64,000 bases of DNA from Ceratobasidium sp. AG-K (Eukaryota; Basidiomycota; Agaricomycetes; Cantharellales; Ceratobasidiaceae), in contig JAWNGF010000002.1 of the NCBI GenBank assembly GCA_037039685.1, positions 5,828,001 to 5,892,000 on the forward strand. Direction: 5' to 3'. The notes beneath the pieces are model-generated. The model worked only from the letters and a program-made list of their open reading frames with translations. It did no database searches and was not told the DNA's origin. The position numbers and the translations under genes are program-made. This document shows, piece by piece, positions 55,086 to 64,000 of this stretch. Numbering within the stretch: position 1 is the first letter of the stretch; each line of letters begins with the position of its first letter.

Positions 55086-55641
55086 GTGGACCCGCCTAAT
55101 CGCGGTATTCAAGCTAAGTGGAGGGGGTATGGTGAAGGGTGAATTGGGACGCAGTGGGGCAATTGGGAATAAATGTGCGATAGGGTTGTAGCTGGGACGG
55201 TGGTGCGGGGGAATGGTTGTGCTCGATTCACAAAGCGGTTTATGCAAACAGCTGTAAGGTGGGAGTGGTGGGCCCGCACATCCAACCGTTTCGAAGAAGT
55301 GGGATTCGGGGGACGAAATCAATCGGAAAGAGCTGTATAAAATATTATTGTAATGGAGTTTCGAATGCTGCATCTAGTTTACGCTGTTGGCTATATGCGC
55401 GGCAGTCGTAGTTAGGCGCGCGCCAAATGCACACAAGATGAGCGGCGCTTCATCGGAATGCTCATTGTTGTCAGCCACGTCGGGAATGAGCACTATGTGT
55501 CATAAGAGATGAGCGACGAGGCATATATAACGCAGGGACGTCCGCAACCATCCCTCAAGCACACCACCTCTGGCTCCCTTCGGACCATTCTTCCGCTTGC
55601 CAACCCTGCTTTTTTCCTATCAAGAACACTGTTACACTACT
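55086..55641. other. Spacer between genes B and C
   Basis: No coding exon is supported. A TATA-like GCATATATAA lies near 55519-55528, about 115 bp before the ATG of gene C, and could serve as its promoter. Confidence 0.4.
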
Positions 55642-57117
55642 ATGAGTCTGGATTGCTCGCCTGAAGTTCTCAACTCTCCTCCAAGTGCCATCGTAAAGAA
55701 AGAGTCACTCGAAAGTTTGATTCTTGGTCACAAACGCCTCAAACTTGCCCCTAACCAAAACTGGGGAATTGTTCACCAAGAGTGGGTCAGTTGGTGAAAT
55801 GGTTAAACGTTCATTCTGTTGATATAGCAAGCCAGCATCAAGCTGGAAGACATGTCGGATGTTACCAGGTTGACCGAGCACCTTGGTCTGTCCCAAAACC
55901 TTCCCTTGTTCTAACGACGGCTAATGGGTGGCCCTAGCCTCCAAGAAAGTCAAGGAGGGGAAACCCAAGACTAGCCTCTCCAAAAATGAATTATATAGTA
56001 GCTCAGTCGAGAGTTCGTCGGATAATGACCAATCATATCCTACCTCAGTCAGTAGCTGTCTTGTGTATCTTTGTAGCAATTCGTGTTAACCAGCAATTTA
56101 GCCCGCTTCAAAGTGCGCTTATTTTGTCTATCCCGGTACAGGTTCCGAGCTGGATCACTGCTGTAAGGCATTCAATTACTACTATGTTAAATAAATAAAA
56201 AACTTTAAACGTTCTTAGTGTACTTTTCCTGGGAATCAGTCTACTACTGCTGGGGCATTCTTAGGGAGGCCCCAACCGAAAGCTGCATCTGTCGGGTCGT
56301 TGGAACAGAGAAAGATGGTAATCCCATGCTACAATATTGTGGTGCTTTCTCAATCAGGGGGACGGGCCCCTGTGCCAACTGGATGGGACTTTATTTTTTT
56401 CTCCCTAATCTTCAGGAGCGCACTATCTACCGCTCAACGGGTAGTGATGTATACCAGCGCATAGCGGTCTATAGCGAGTACCAACATTTGGTAAGCCACA
56501 ATCCGGATGCGGATCCAAGTAGCACGGACAATGGGTTCCCCTCTCAGTTCAGCCAGTGGGTTGACTTAGAGGCAGGCTCCTTATCCAGTGGTTCATCTCA
56601 GCACCAAGCCAGGGCGCCAGCTGAGTCTAGCTTGGTTCTGCATCCGGAACATGCCAGCACATACGAAGCATCGAACTCGAACACAATCCTGAATCCAGCA
56701 CTTTCAGCTACTGTAGGCGAGGGAGCGATATATGTGAAGCACGTAGATGGGGATCGAATCACATCCGAGATCATTGATAGCTTTGTCGATGACAAGCTAT
56801 CCGGACGAGAAGAACAAATATACTGTCACATCTGCGTTGGTCCCAAGCGTAACAAGCCACGTCGAGATACTCGCCCCTACGCATTGAAGGTCTGTAACCA
56901 ACTATCTTAAGCTATACGCAGAGGTTTATACGTGATTCATATTGAAGAGCCACCTGAAGTCACATTTCCTCAAGGGTACGTGTTCCAAAAGCCAAATACA
57001 TCAGGGTCTAACACCCTAATAGTCAAGTGCCCATGGTGTGACAAGGAGTACAGCAACAAAGCCAACATGACAAAGAACCACATCAAGTGTCCCAATGCGC
57101 CAAAAGAAGCGGTCTAA
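55642..57117 (+). CDS. Paired zinc-finger family gene C
   Basis: Exons 55642-55781, 55828-55868, 55938-56047, 56102-56162, 56219-56889, 56948-56975, 57023-57117; 381 aa, phases closed. The N-terminus has the VKKESLESLI block shared with gene D. A conserved middle domain contains W-E-S, Y-C-W-G, CICRV and GLYFF motifs. Finger 1: CHIC ... HLKSH; finger 2: CPWC-x12-HIKC. Exon lengths 140, 110, 61 and 28 nt are identical to those of gene D. A further open stretch of about 40 codons after an acceptor at 57146 could extend the C-terminus if a weak donor at 57113 were used. No function is known. Confidence 0.72.
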
Positions 57118-57743
57118 ACTGCTGGATTTGCCAATACATGTTAGGTCTGCTATAGCTTTCAAGAATTCATCCGAACCTTTTCTGCACGATCCAAGGCAGC
57201 ATATTTTTATCTGAAGAAGTTTGATTTGCCTCGATTCAGCGAGTATATGCGCGAAGATTCCAAGGCCGCTCCGTCCACCTTATGAATTCAAAACCTTGCG
57301 TGTGTGAGAATCCCATCGCATTCCCCGTGCGAGGCAAACAACCATTCCTGGCAGGTGCGCCTCGCCGACGAGTACAAAGAGCTGGTGAAATTATAACATT
57401 ACAACTGGATGATCGAGTGATTTTTTATACCTTTGTCTAAGACGCGAAGTGAACTAGTGTCAATGCCCAAACCCTTGTTATTTTCAGCCAGATCCACAAG
57501 TCGTATGTTGGTTCTGTTTCCAAGCGCGCGCTAAGAGCATTAGGATCAGCGGCGCTATTCCATCACCGCCACCGACATGAGAATGAGCACTGCGGATGCC
57601 TGAGGATGCGCGAGGCTTTATATAACGTGTGCGGGCTTGTAAAGGCCTACCAATTATACCATCACTGCGCCCTCTTTAGATTCCCGCCTATATCTCCTTT
57701 TTTTACAGGCAACGTACTATCCATTGTTAGCAATTGTCACAAC
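57118..57743. other. Spacer between genes C and D
   Basis: Starts with the possible extra exon of gene C (57147-57284). TTTATATAACG at 57617-57627 is a TATA-like element about 120 bp before the ATG of gene D. Confidence 0.4.
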
Positions 57744-59254
57744 ATGAGGCTAGATTGCTCAGCGGCAGACCTTACCCCATCTTCAAGGACCGTCGTGAAG
57801 AATGAATCGGTCGAGAGCCTCATCCTTCTTCATGAACGCCTTAGGCTTTATTCGGAGAACCCAGAGGCAATCCTTCATCAAGAGTAAGTTGGTTGGTGGA
57901 TTCGCCAAGCGCCCAGGCTGACCGTTGCGCGAAAAGGGAGCCTGAAGTAGGGAACGCTTCAAATAACGCTCAACTGATAGAGGGCTCTGGTGCGTGTGAT
58001 ATCCTTTGCTTTCTAATGTTTGCTAAAACGCAACCTAGACGCCAAGGTAGCAAAAGAGGGAGCTTCCGGTGTGGATACCTTCGATGATGAACTAGGCCGT
58101 GCTTCGACCGGGTATTCGTCTAGTAGCGATGAATCCTGTCCCGCTTCAGTCGGTGGATTTTTATGTGTAATTATATCATATTCTGATCGGTACTTTAGCC
58201 CGCTTCAAAGGCCATTACTCTTGCTCAGTTGAGCACGGGATACCAATTCGATCACTGCTGTAAGTAATCCAACTGAATTTAACCACGGCTAGTCATGACT
58301 CCGTCTAGTGTACTTCTACTGGGAATCATGGTGCTATTGCTGGGGAACCTGTGCAGATGCGCCATACGAAAGCCGTATATGCCGGGTCTACACTGGCGCC
58401 GACGGCAGCCCTATCCTCGAGGCTTTCGACATAATCTCGACCGCAACAAGCGGGCCATTTTCCATGTGGGGAGGATTGTACTTTTTTCACCCCGACCACC
58501 AGGAGCGAAGGATTTACCAACGGGTAGGTGTGGGTGCAAACCTGCTCATACCGACGTATTCCGAGTATCAGGATCTGGTAGCGCATCTTCAGCTCGCAAC
58601 GGTAAATGCCACAGACAACACCGGCCTGTTTGTCCAACCCAACGAGCACCTAAATCTAGGAGGCGTAGCTTTACCGAACAACATGCCCCAGCAGTTTGTT
58701 GGCATGCCGGCCGAGTCCAGCCAGGCGCCTCCTCCGGGAAACTTCAACACCCACACCCAGGAGGCGCCTATCGCCAACGCTGGGAACTCTCCCTTTGAAA
58801 TTTCTACGGGGAACGGTGCGAAATGCATTGCCCTGCTGGATAGGGATAGAGTGACAATCGAGGCCATTGAAGGGTTTGTCGACGAGCACTTGTCTCACAA
58901 TCGACGGCACCAGCGGATCATGTGCCACATATGCCCCAGTCCTAAGTGTAACGAGCCCCGTACAGATAACCGCCCCTATGCACTCAAGGTATGCGACTGT
59001 TCATGCTGAGCAAATGCGTTTACTTATAGTTTGCCTGAAGGAACACCTCAAATCACATTTTTTCAAAGGTATGTGTTTTGAGCATGCATGCATGTTACGA
59101 TCCTGACGTCTTTGCAGTCCAGTGCATGTGGTGCTTCCAAGCGTACAGCAACAAGGCCAATCTGATCAAGAACCACTCAAGTTGCCGCGCCAAGCCTATA
59201 GGGGCTTCCCTTGACATGGACCGCTACAAATATGTACCGCGCAACCGGATGTAG
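57744..59254 (+). CDS. Paired zinc-finger family gene D
   Basis: Exons 57744-57883, 57937-57989, 58039-58148, 58199-58259, 58309-58988, 59041-59068, 59118-59254; 402 aa, phases closed. It is the closest relative of gene C: same exon pattern, VKNESVESLI block, W-E-S and Y-C-W-G motifs, RICRV, GLYFF, finger 1 CHIC ... HLKSH and finger 2 CMWC-x12-HSSC. Many substitutions show that C and D have diverged well beyond a recent copy. The first ATG of the conserved block was used; the upstream in-frame ATG at 57606 lies beyond a TATA-like element and is less likely. Confidence 0.72.
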
Positions 59255-59420
59255 TTCTGTTCATTTATCAGTGTCATTGTTGTATTTCCGCGTACCAATC
59301 TAGTCTTTGACCAAAAACCGAGAGTTCCCGCACATACGCATACAGTCCGACCAAACTCGACAAATTATCCCTGATATGTAACAGTTCAAACGCCCAGCGC
59401 TTCGCCACCGCAACTTGAGG

Positions 59421-60022
59421 ATGGCCACCCGCACCCGCCGCACGCAAAACGAAGAGGAAGACGCCGCGGCGCTCAAGCTCGGTTCCGGTACGAGCCCAGG
59501 ACTTTTCCAGTCGTTTTGTGAATCTAAATGTTGCTTGGGGTGCAGAATTCAACAATGCCGGTTGTCTCCTCATCTCCGAGGTAAAATACCTCCTCGAACA
59601 TAGGGAAAAAGACTCGCCCGACACGGCGTACGTACTCTCACGATCATATTACGACATCTAACCTCCCTATAGAGTGTACAATAAAACCCTTGAATACGTC
59701 AAGACGTTCACGAAATTCAACACCAACGAATCGTCCAGCGCAGTTCGAGAGTGAGTCCCGATTTTTTCACCAGCCCACCCAATTTTTAACTCTTCACAGA
59801 GTCTTGCGACGCGAACCCAACCTGACGCAATTCGAAACCGCGCAAATCGCGAACTTGTGCCCAGCCGACGTCGACGAGGCGCGAAACATTATTCCGAGGT
59901 GAGTGGCGTGCCAACTCGCGTTTACGTGGGGCTGACGGGAATCTAGTTTGGTCAAGATTGACGAGGACCGACTCCAAACGCTTCTCGACGAAGTTCAAGC
60001 GTTGCGCAAGTTCCAAAACTAG
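59421..60022 (+). CDS. RPB4: RNA polymerase II subunit Rpb4
   Basis: Exons 59421-59487, 59546-59627, 59673-59750, 59800-59898, 59947-60022; 133 aa with all phases closed. It matches Rpb4/RpoF: an N-terminal NEEEDAA segment, the CLLISEV block, a helix with YVKTF, then the HRDC-like core EPNLTQFE, IANLCP and the C-terminal IDEDRLQTLLDE helix ending RKFQN. Rpb4 pairs with Rpb7 to form the stalk of RNA polymerase II. The length is typical for the compact fungal and animal form, without the acidic insert of budding yeast. It converges with the Zds gene; the stops are about 480 bp apart. Confidence 0.93.
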
Positions 60023-60499
60023 GGCTCGTTATTATGTTGGGTTGGGAGCACGCGGGCAGGTGGGGGCGGGAATGGCGGGGAATCGTTGTGGCTAAACGTT
60101 TTGCGCGGCGGTCAATGTTTACCCACCATTGTTATCGGTAGCAAGAACATTCACCAACACACATGGTCGTATTTTCCAAATTAGGTATAATCTCCGTAGC
60201 AACGCGCTCGTAAAAACAACTACATAAATAGTGCCATCGGCCTACTAGACTAGAAATCGAGAAAAGAAAGAAGCGCTTCAGGAGATGGGATAAGAGCGTC
60301 CGGGAGGTAAGGTAGATGGAAGAGTCTATGCGTGCATATGGTACAGCATGCGAAAATGTCAGGATATACACCGAGTCCAAGGGCAGGCAGGGGCTCCGAG
60401 AGCTGGATTAATGGACTAGACAAGTGTGTCTGTCCGCTCCAATCTCTGGGGAGGGCTCTCACTCGACTGAAAGCAACCTCGGGAGCCATTCCTGGTGCT

Positions 60500-62754
60500 C
60501 TATCGTGCCCGCCTTCCAAGCGAGCCGCCAAGCTGGCCGAGCGGCACGTCGTCCTCTTCCTTTGGCGAGCGCTTGGATCCGAGACTTCCGGTGCCCGACG
60601 CTTTTCCGGCCGATTTGGGTCGCGCAATCGGTGGGTAGGGGCCCGAGCCGTACGAGGCGTTGGCTAGTGAGGTGGGAGATGTGGGTGAGTGTGGGTCTGG
60701 GTCAAGGCATTAAAGGTAAAGGACGGGATTGGTTGGTGTAAATATAGGGATGGTTGGTTTAGATTTGAGAATTGACGAATTCGTAGAAATGACGAATTAG
60801 AAGAAATGGCAATTAGAAGAAATCGCGAATTGTAAGATTGAAATGTAAATTGTGTGAATTGAAGAACGATTAGAAGTGGTCGAGTGAACGAAACGCACCT
60901 TGCGGCGCCATGGCCCCCGGCGGCAAGCCCCCGTTTACAGGCACACTATACCCAAACTCGGCATCACCCATCGACGACCTCGATTGCGGTGGCTGACTCT
61001 GCTGCCTGACCGGAAGATGAAACTGTCTCTCGGGCGGTGCACTCTGCGGTCGTTGCTGCGGGTACTCTTCAGCCATCTAAGTCGAGCCATTGAATTAAAA
61101 TTATTCGTTAGTGAGCGAGAATAATATAATAGCCCACCGACCTGACGATTCTGCATCTCATACTGCGGTCCCCTCACTGGCATCTCCGCCTTGCGCGCGC
61201 CATTCTGGACTTTACGCTTCTCCTTTTCCTTCTTTTCCCGCTCCTCGCGCTCCTTTTCCGCCGCCCGCTCCTTTTCCTCTTGCTGCGCCTTGTTAATCAC
61301 CCCCAAATACCAAAACATGAGATTCGAGATCAGGACTTGTTCGTAAAGCGGCCGACGCGGATTGGCGAGTTTGATATGACTCAGACGATAGACGGCGCGT
61401 TCGACGTGAATCGGGTACCGGGCGTACGTCCCATTCGCGCTGGGTTGGATCGGGGGCTGGTTCGGATACGTAGGAGCGGGTGATTTCGACTTGGACGCTC
61501 CCAACAAGGCAGCCGCCGCGGCCTGACCGCCCGTAAACCCAGCTGGCTCGTCGGCCTTTTTCCGCGCGCCAAAGAGCGAGCCAAAGAACCCTGTATCCTT
61601 GTCCTTGTCCTCTTTATCCTTTTTGGATTTCTTGCCCATGCCAAACAACCCGCCTTTTTTCTCTTTGCGGGATTGGACTTGGGAGGGGAGGTTGGGCTGG
61701 GATTGGTGTTGTTGCTGGGCGGGGAGGTGCAGGTCCGAGCTGGCGGGGGACGCGCCTGGGCTGGGTGTGCGTTGTGGGACGGGTTCGGGGGGAGGTTCGA
61801 GGCGTTGGGGGGCGGGGTGATACAACTCGGGTTCCGGCTCTGGCTGGGGTTCTGGTTCGGGGTCTGGCAGCGGCTCGACGGGATGGACGACAGGTGCCGG
61901 AATGCCAAGGGCGATATCGAGCGCGACGGGCTTGGGGTCTTCGGAGCCGAGCGACGTCATGCTGTCGCGTCGGTCGGCATAGGCATCAAAGATGGTGCTC
62001 TCGTCCGTGTAGCTCAGAGGGCGGTCGGACCAGTCATCGTCGGGGACGACTAGCTGGTCGATGGCTTGTTCGTGCGAGTGGGAATGGTCCGATTCAGAGC
62101 GCGTTTCCTGGCGGGTGGTGCGCCGTGTGGATGCAAAACGGTGTCCACCGCCGTCGCCGGGGAGATTCGGCTTGCGGATCTTGGTGCGAGCGGCGCGACG
62201 GAGGATCTGGCCCGGTCGTGGGACAATAATAGGCGAGTCGGCCTCGTCTGTATCAGGCAGCGCGTCGGCCTTGTCGAGGACTGCAAAATATCAGTCAGCT
62301 GCTCCTGGTCGACAAGAGACTCACAAGATGGGGCAACGTTGAGCGACAGACTGCGCCGCAAGACTGCGCGTAGCTTGGCCGGATCGGCGTCTTGTGCGAG
62401 CTCGTCAATCTTCTGCAGGTCGTTGATCGTGAGCTGGGGGCCGCCGTAGACGCTGGACCGGCTGCGACGGACGGGGGGCTCGTCGTCGTCGTCGCCCTTG
62501 TACTGCCTGCTCAGCATGCTCTTCTTGCGCGACACCCCCGACGTCGACAGCGCACGTGCCGGCCCAGCATACGGCAGCGGCTTGTCGGGCTCGTGTCCAT
62601 CGTCCGACGCACGCGCATGCTCCTTCAAGTACGCTCGAAACTCGCTCGGGGCAATCTCGGGATGCAGATGCGCTGGGACCCAGAACAGGTGCGAGCCCTC
62701 GTCCTCGTCGCCCATCGCATCCCAGTACCCTTCTTCCTCGCTGCGTCGCTGCAT
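60500..62754 (-). CDS. Zds-domain protein (PP2A/Cdc14 regulator family)
   Basis: Exons on the minus strand: 62754-62325, 62280-61142, 61076-60899, 60696-60500; 647 aa, phases closed. The N-terminus carries HLFWVPAHLHPEI, the conserved opening block of basidiomycete Zds proteins, followed by an RKKSMLSRQY block. The Zds C-terminal domain lies near residues 435-480 (HVERAVYRLSHIKL then QVLISNLMFWYL). A highly charged Lys/Glu segment follows, and the end reads DDVPLGQL. In yeast Zds1/Zds2 regulate PP2A-Cdc55, mitotic exit and polarity. The last intron (about 200 nt) is longer than usual and its donor (GTGCGT) could be skipped, giving a shorter end at 60870. The gene starts only about 57 bp after the RhoGAP stop and may be part of the same transcript. 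Confidence 0.78.
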
Positions 62755-62810
62755 CGTCGTCAACCGCAACACGGGTTTGCTGACAAAGCCAAACACACGC
62801 AAATACATTC

Positions 62811-64000
62811 CTACTCGACAAAAATGTCTACATACTTGTCCAGGATCGTCTCGACTACTTTGCACTGCCAGCTCATGTCCTGCACTGTTGTTTCGTCTCT
62901 TGCCCCCAGCAGCGTCGGTCCAAACACGATCGCCAGATTCGACCGGCTCATTTGGTTCACGTGCTCGTGCTCCGATACCCTGCGCCGTCAGCTCATGTCA
63001 TCTGAACTCGTCCGCTTACCTGTACAGATGCCCCATAAGGTACTTGAGCGTCGAGTAGTTGGCGTCGGGGAGCGCATTGACGTGCTCGTGCAACCGGATA
63101 CTCCTCAGCCGCTCCCCTTCGATTTCTGTACACCCGTCAGTCACGGCTCCGACACTGACGTGTGGCTCATCAGACACTCCTCGGACGCGAGCCGAGGACC
63201 AATACCTCGAGCCCGCCACCCATCCATGATCGCTCGACAATGGCTCAGATCACCGTCCCAGCCGAGTGATTGCGCCACTGATTAGAACGATCGCTTGCAT
63301 GATTGCGCCCGAACGGTGATGTCCATATTGCGCCCGGGTGATCTCCATCCAATAATCGTGCGCATCACCAGCGCCACCCAACAATTACCCAAAGCCACCC
63401 AACGGTCGTACCCCAAATGTGCAACAATCACGCCCCAGATGGCACCCATAATTGCGGCCAACAATGATCCAGACCTAGCACTCGTACCCCCAAATGGCCA
63501 ACAATCACGCCCCAAAAGCCACTCGATCATTGCGCCCAAACACCCAACTATTCAAACGCGTATTGAACCGAAATCCGACTCACGCGCAGCCTCGATAAAC
63601 AAACCATACAAGTCCCACGTCATCAACGGCTCGGGCAGCTCGCGGAACCAGAGCTTGAGCACCGAGGTCACATTGTTGATGTCTGCTACCCATTCGCCCG
63701 CGTCTAAGTCTACTGCATCTAGGTCTGCACGAGTGGCAGAGATGGCAGTGTCAGACAAAGAGCGCGTCAGGCGACGCACAAAGAGAATGCCAGGTACCCC
63801 AGAGGGTCAGACGACCACAAAAAGCGTGCCAGGGCAATCATAAAACGGACCACAAAGAGCACATAGACAATCACAAAGAGAGTCAGCGATGGCCTAAACG
63901 AGCCCACAAACAGACTCACCCCGATCCAACAAGGCCCTCAACTCTCTCACCCGACTCGTCGTCCCACTCAGCCGGTATATCCCCACACAATCCAACCCGT
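62811..64000 (-). CDS. RhoGAP-domain protein, 3' part, runs off the window
   Basis: Minus-strand exons in the window: 64000-63920 (partial), 63724-63584, 63125-63020, 62979-62811; about 165 residues. The sequence is the RhoGAP domain from the arginine finger (GIYRLSG) through LKLWFRELPEPL, the RLHEHVNALPDANY block and NLAIVFGPTLL. The Arg finger and the Lys are both present, so it should stimulate GTP hydrolysis on a Rho-type GTPase. The N-terminal part, which would name the subfamily (for example F-BAR or LIM type), lies beyond 64000. The protein ends soon after the domain, unless a GTATGT...CAG intron (62835-62780) joins it in frame to the Zds gene. Intron 2 (63126-63583) is 458 nt, very long for this locus. 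Confidence 0.85.

Noticed and set aside
61599..63285. Plus-strand open frames over the Zds and RhoGAP genes
   Set aside because: They lie antisense to exons with clear domains and have no recognisable features.
1..64000. CRISPR array, tRNA or rRNA genes
   Set aside because: I saw no regularly spaced repeats, no cloverleaf-like segments with B-box motifs that I could support, and no rRNA-like sequence; the window is eukaryotic.

Overview
The window looks like nuclear DNA of a filamentous basidiomycete, most likely an agaricomycete of the Rhizoctonia type. The host genes have many short introns (about 40-60 nt), the proteins are fungal in type (Rom2-like Rho1 GEF, Zds-domain protein, Nup85, Rpb4, DUF1479 oxygenase-like proteins), and the repeats are chromodomain Ty3/gypsy elements. 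The species is an inference; no marker gene proves it.

Left half (1651-34162): one 32.5-kb stack of nested LTR retrotransposons, resolved by target-site duplications (TSDs). An outer solo LTR (TSD CATAT) was split by a minus-strand gypsy element, called M2 here (1884-33943, TSD TGCAT). M2 was then hit by element 1 in its 3' LTR (2108-9328, TSD CTGAG), by element P in its reverse transcriptase (11031-15712, left part lost), by an unrelated solo LTR in gag (17624-18090, TSD ACCAC), by element 2 in gag (18477-25703, TSD CTACT) and by element 3 in its 5' LTR (26368-33574, TSD TGTAG). Elements 1-3 are one young family of about 7.2 kb with near-identical LTRs. Element 3 has every reading frame open; elements 1 and 2 carry single nonsense mutations. 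The elements encode Gag (coiled coil, retrotransposon capsid domain, CCHC knuckle), then Pol in the -1 frame (protease, RT, RNase H, integrase, chromodomain). A third conserved ORF (ORF3) overlaps the pol tail in yet another frame. The primer site matches the predicted RNA 5' end rather than a tRNA, which points to Tf1-like self-priming.

34163-35733 is gene-poor and holds a fold-back (MITE-like) inverted repeat. The right half is ordinary gene space: a Rom2-type RhoGEF (minus, 11 exons); two DUF1479 paralogues with identical exon structure (minus), with a decayed piece of NUP85 between them; intact NUP85 (minus, 10 exons, one GC-AG intron); a plus-strand array of four paralogous genes with paired C-terminal zinc fingers; RPB4 (plus, 5 exons); a Zds-domain gene (minus); and the 3' part of a RhoGAP gene (minus) running off the window edge.

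Exon models for the RhoGEF, both DUF1479 genes, NUP85, three of the four zinc-finger genes, RPB4 and Zds were built by hand from splice sites; each sums to a multiple of three with no internal stop. Functionally the host genes fall into cell-wall and polarity Rho signalling (RhoGEF, RhoGAP, Zds), nuclear pore, transcription, and an expanding lineage-specific zinc-finger family.
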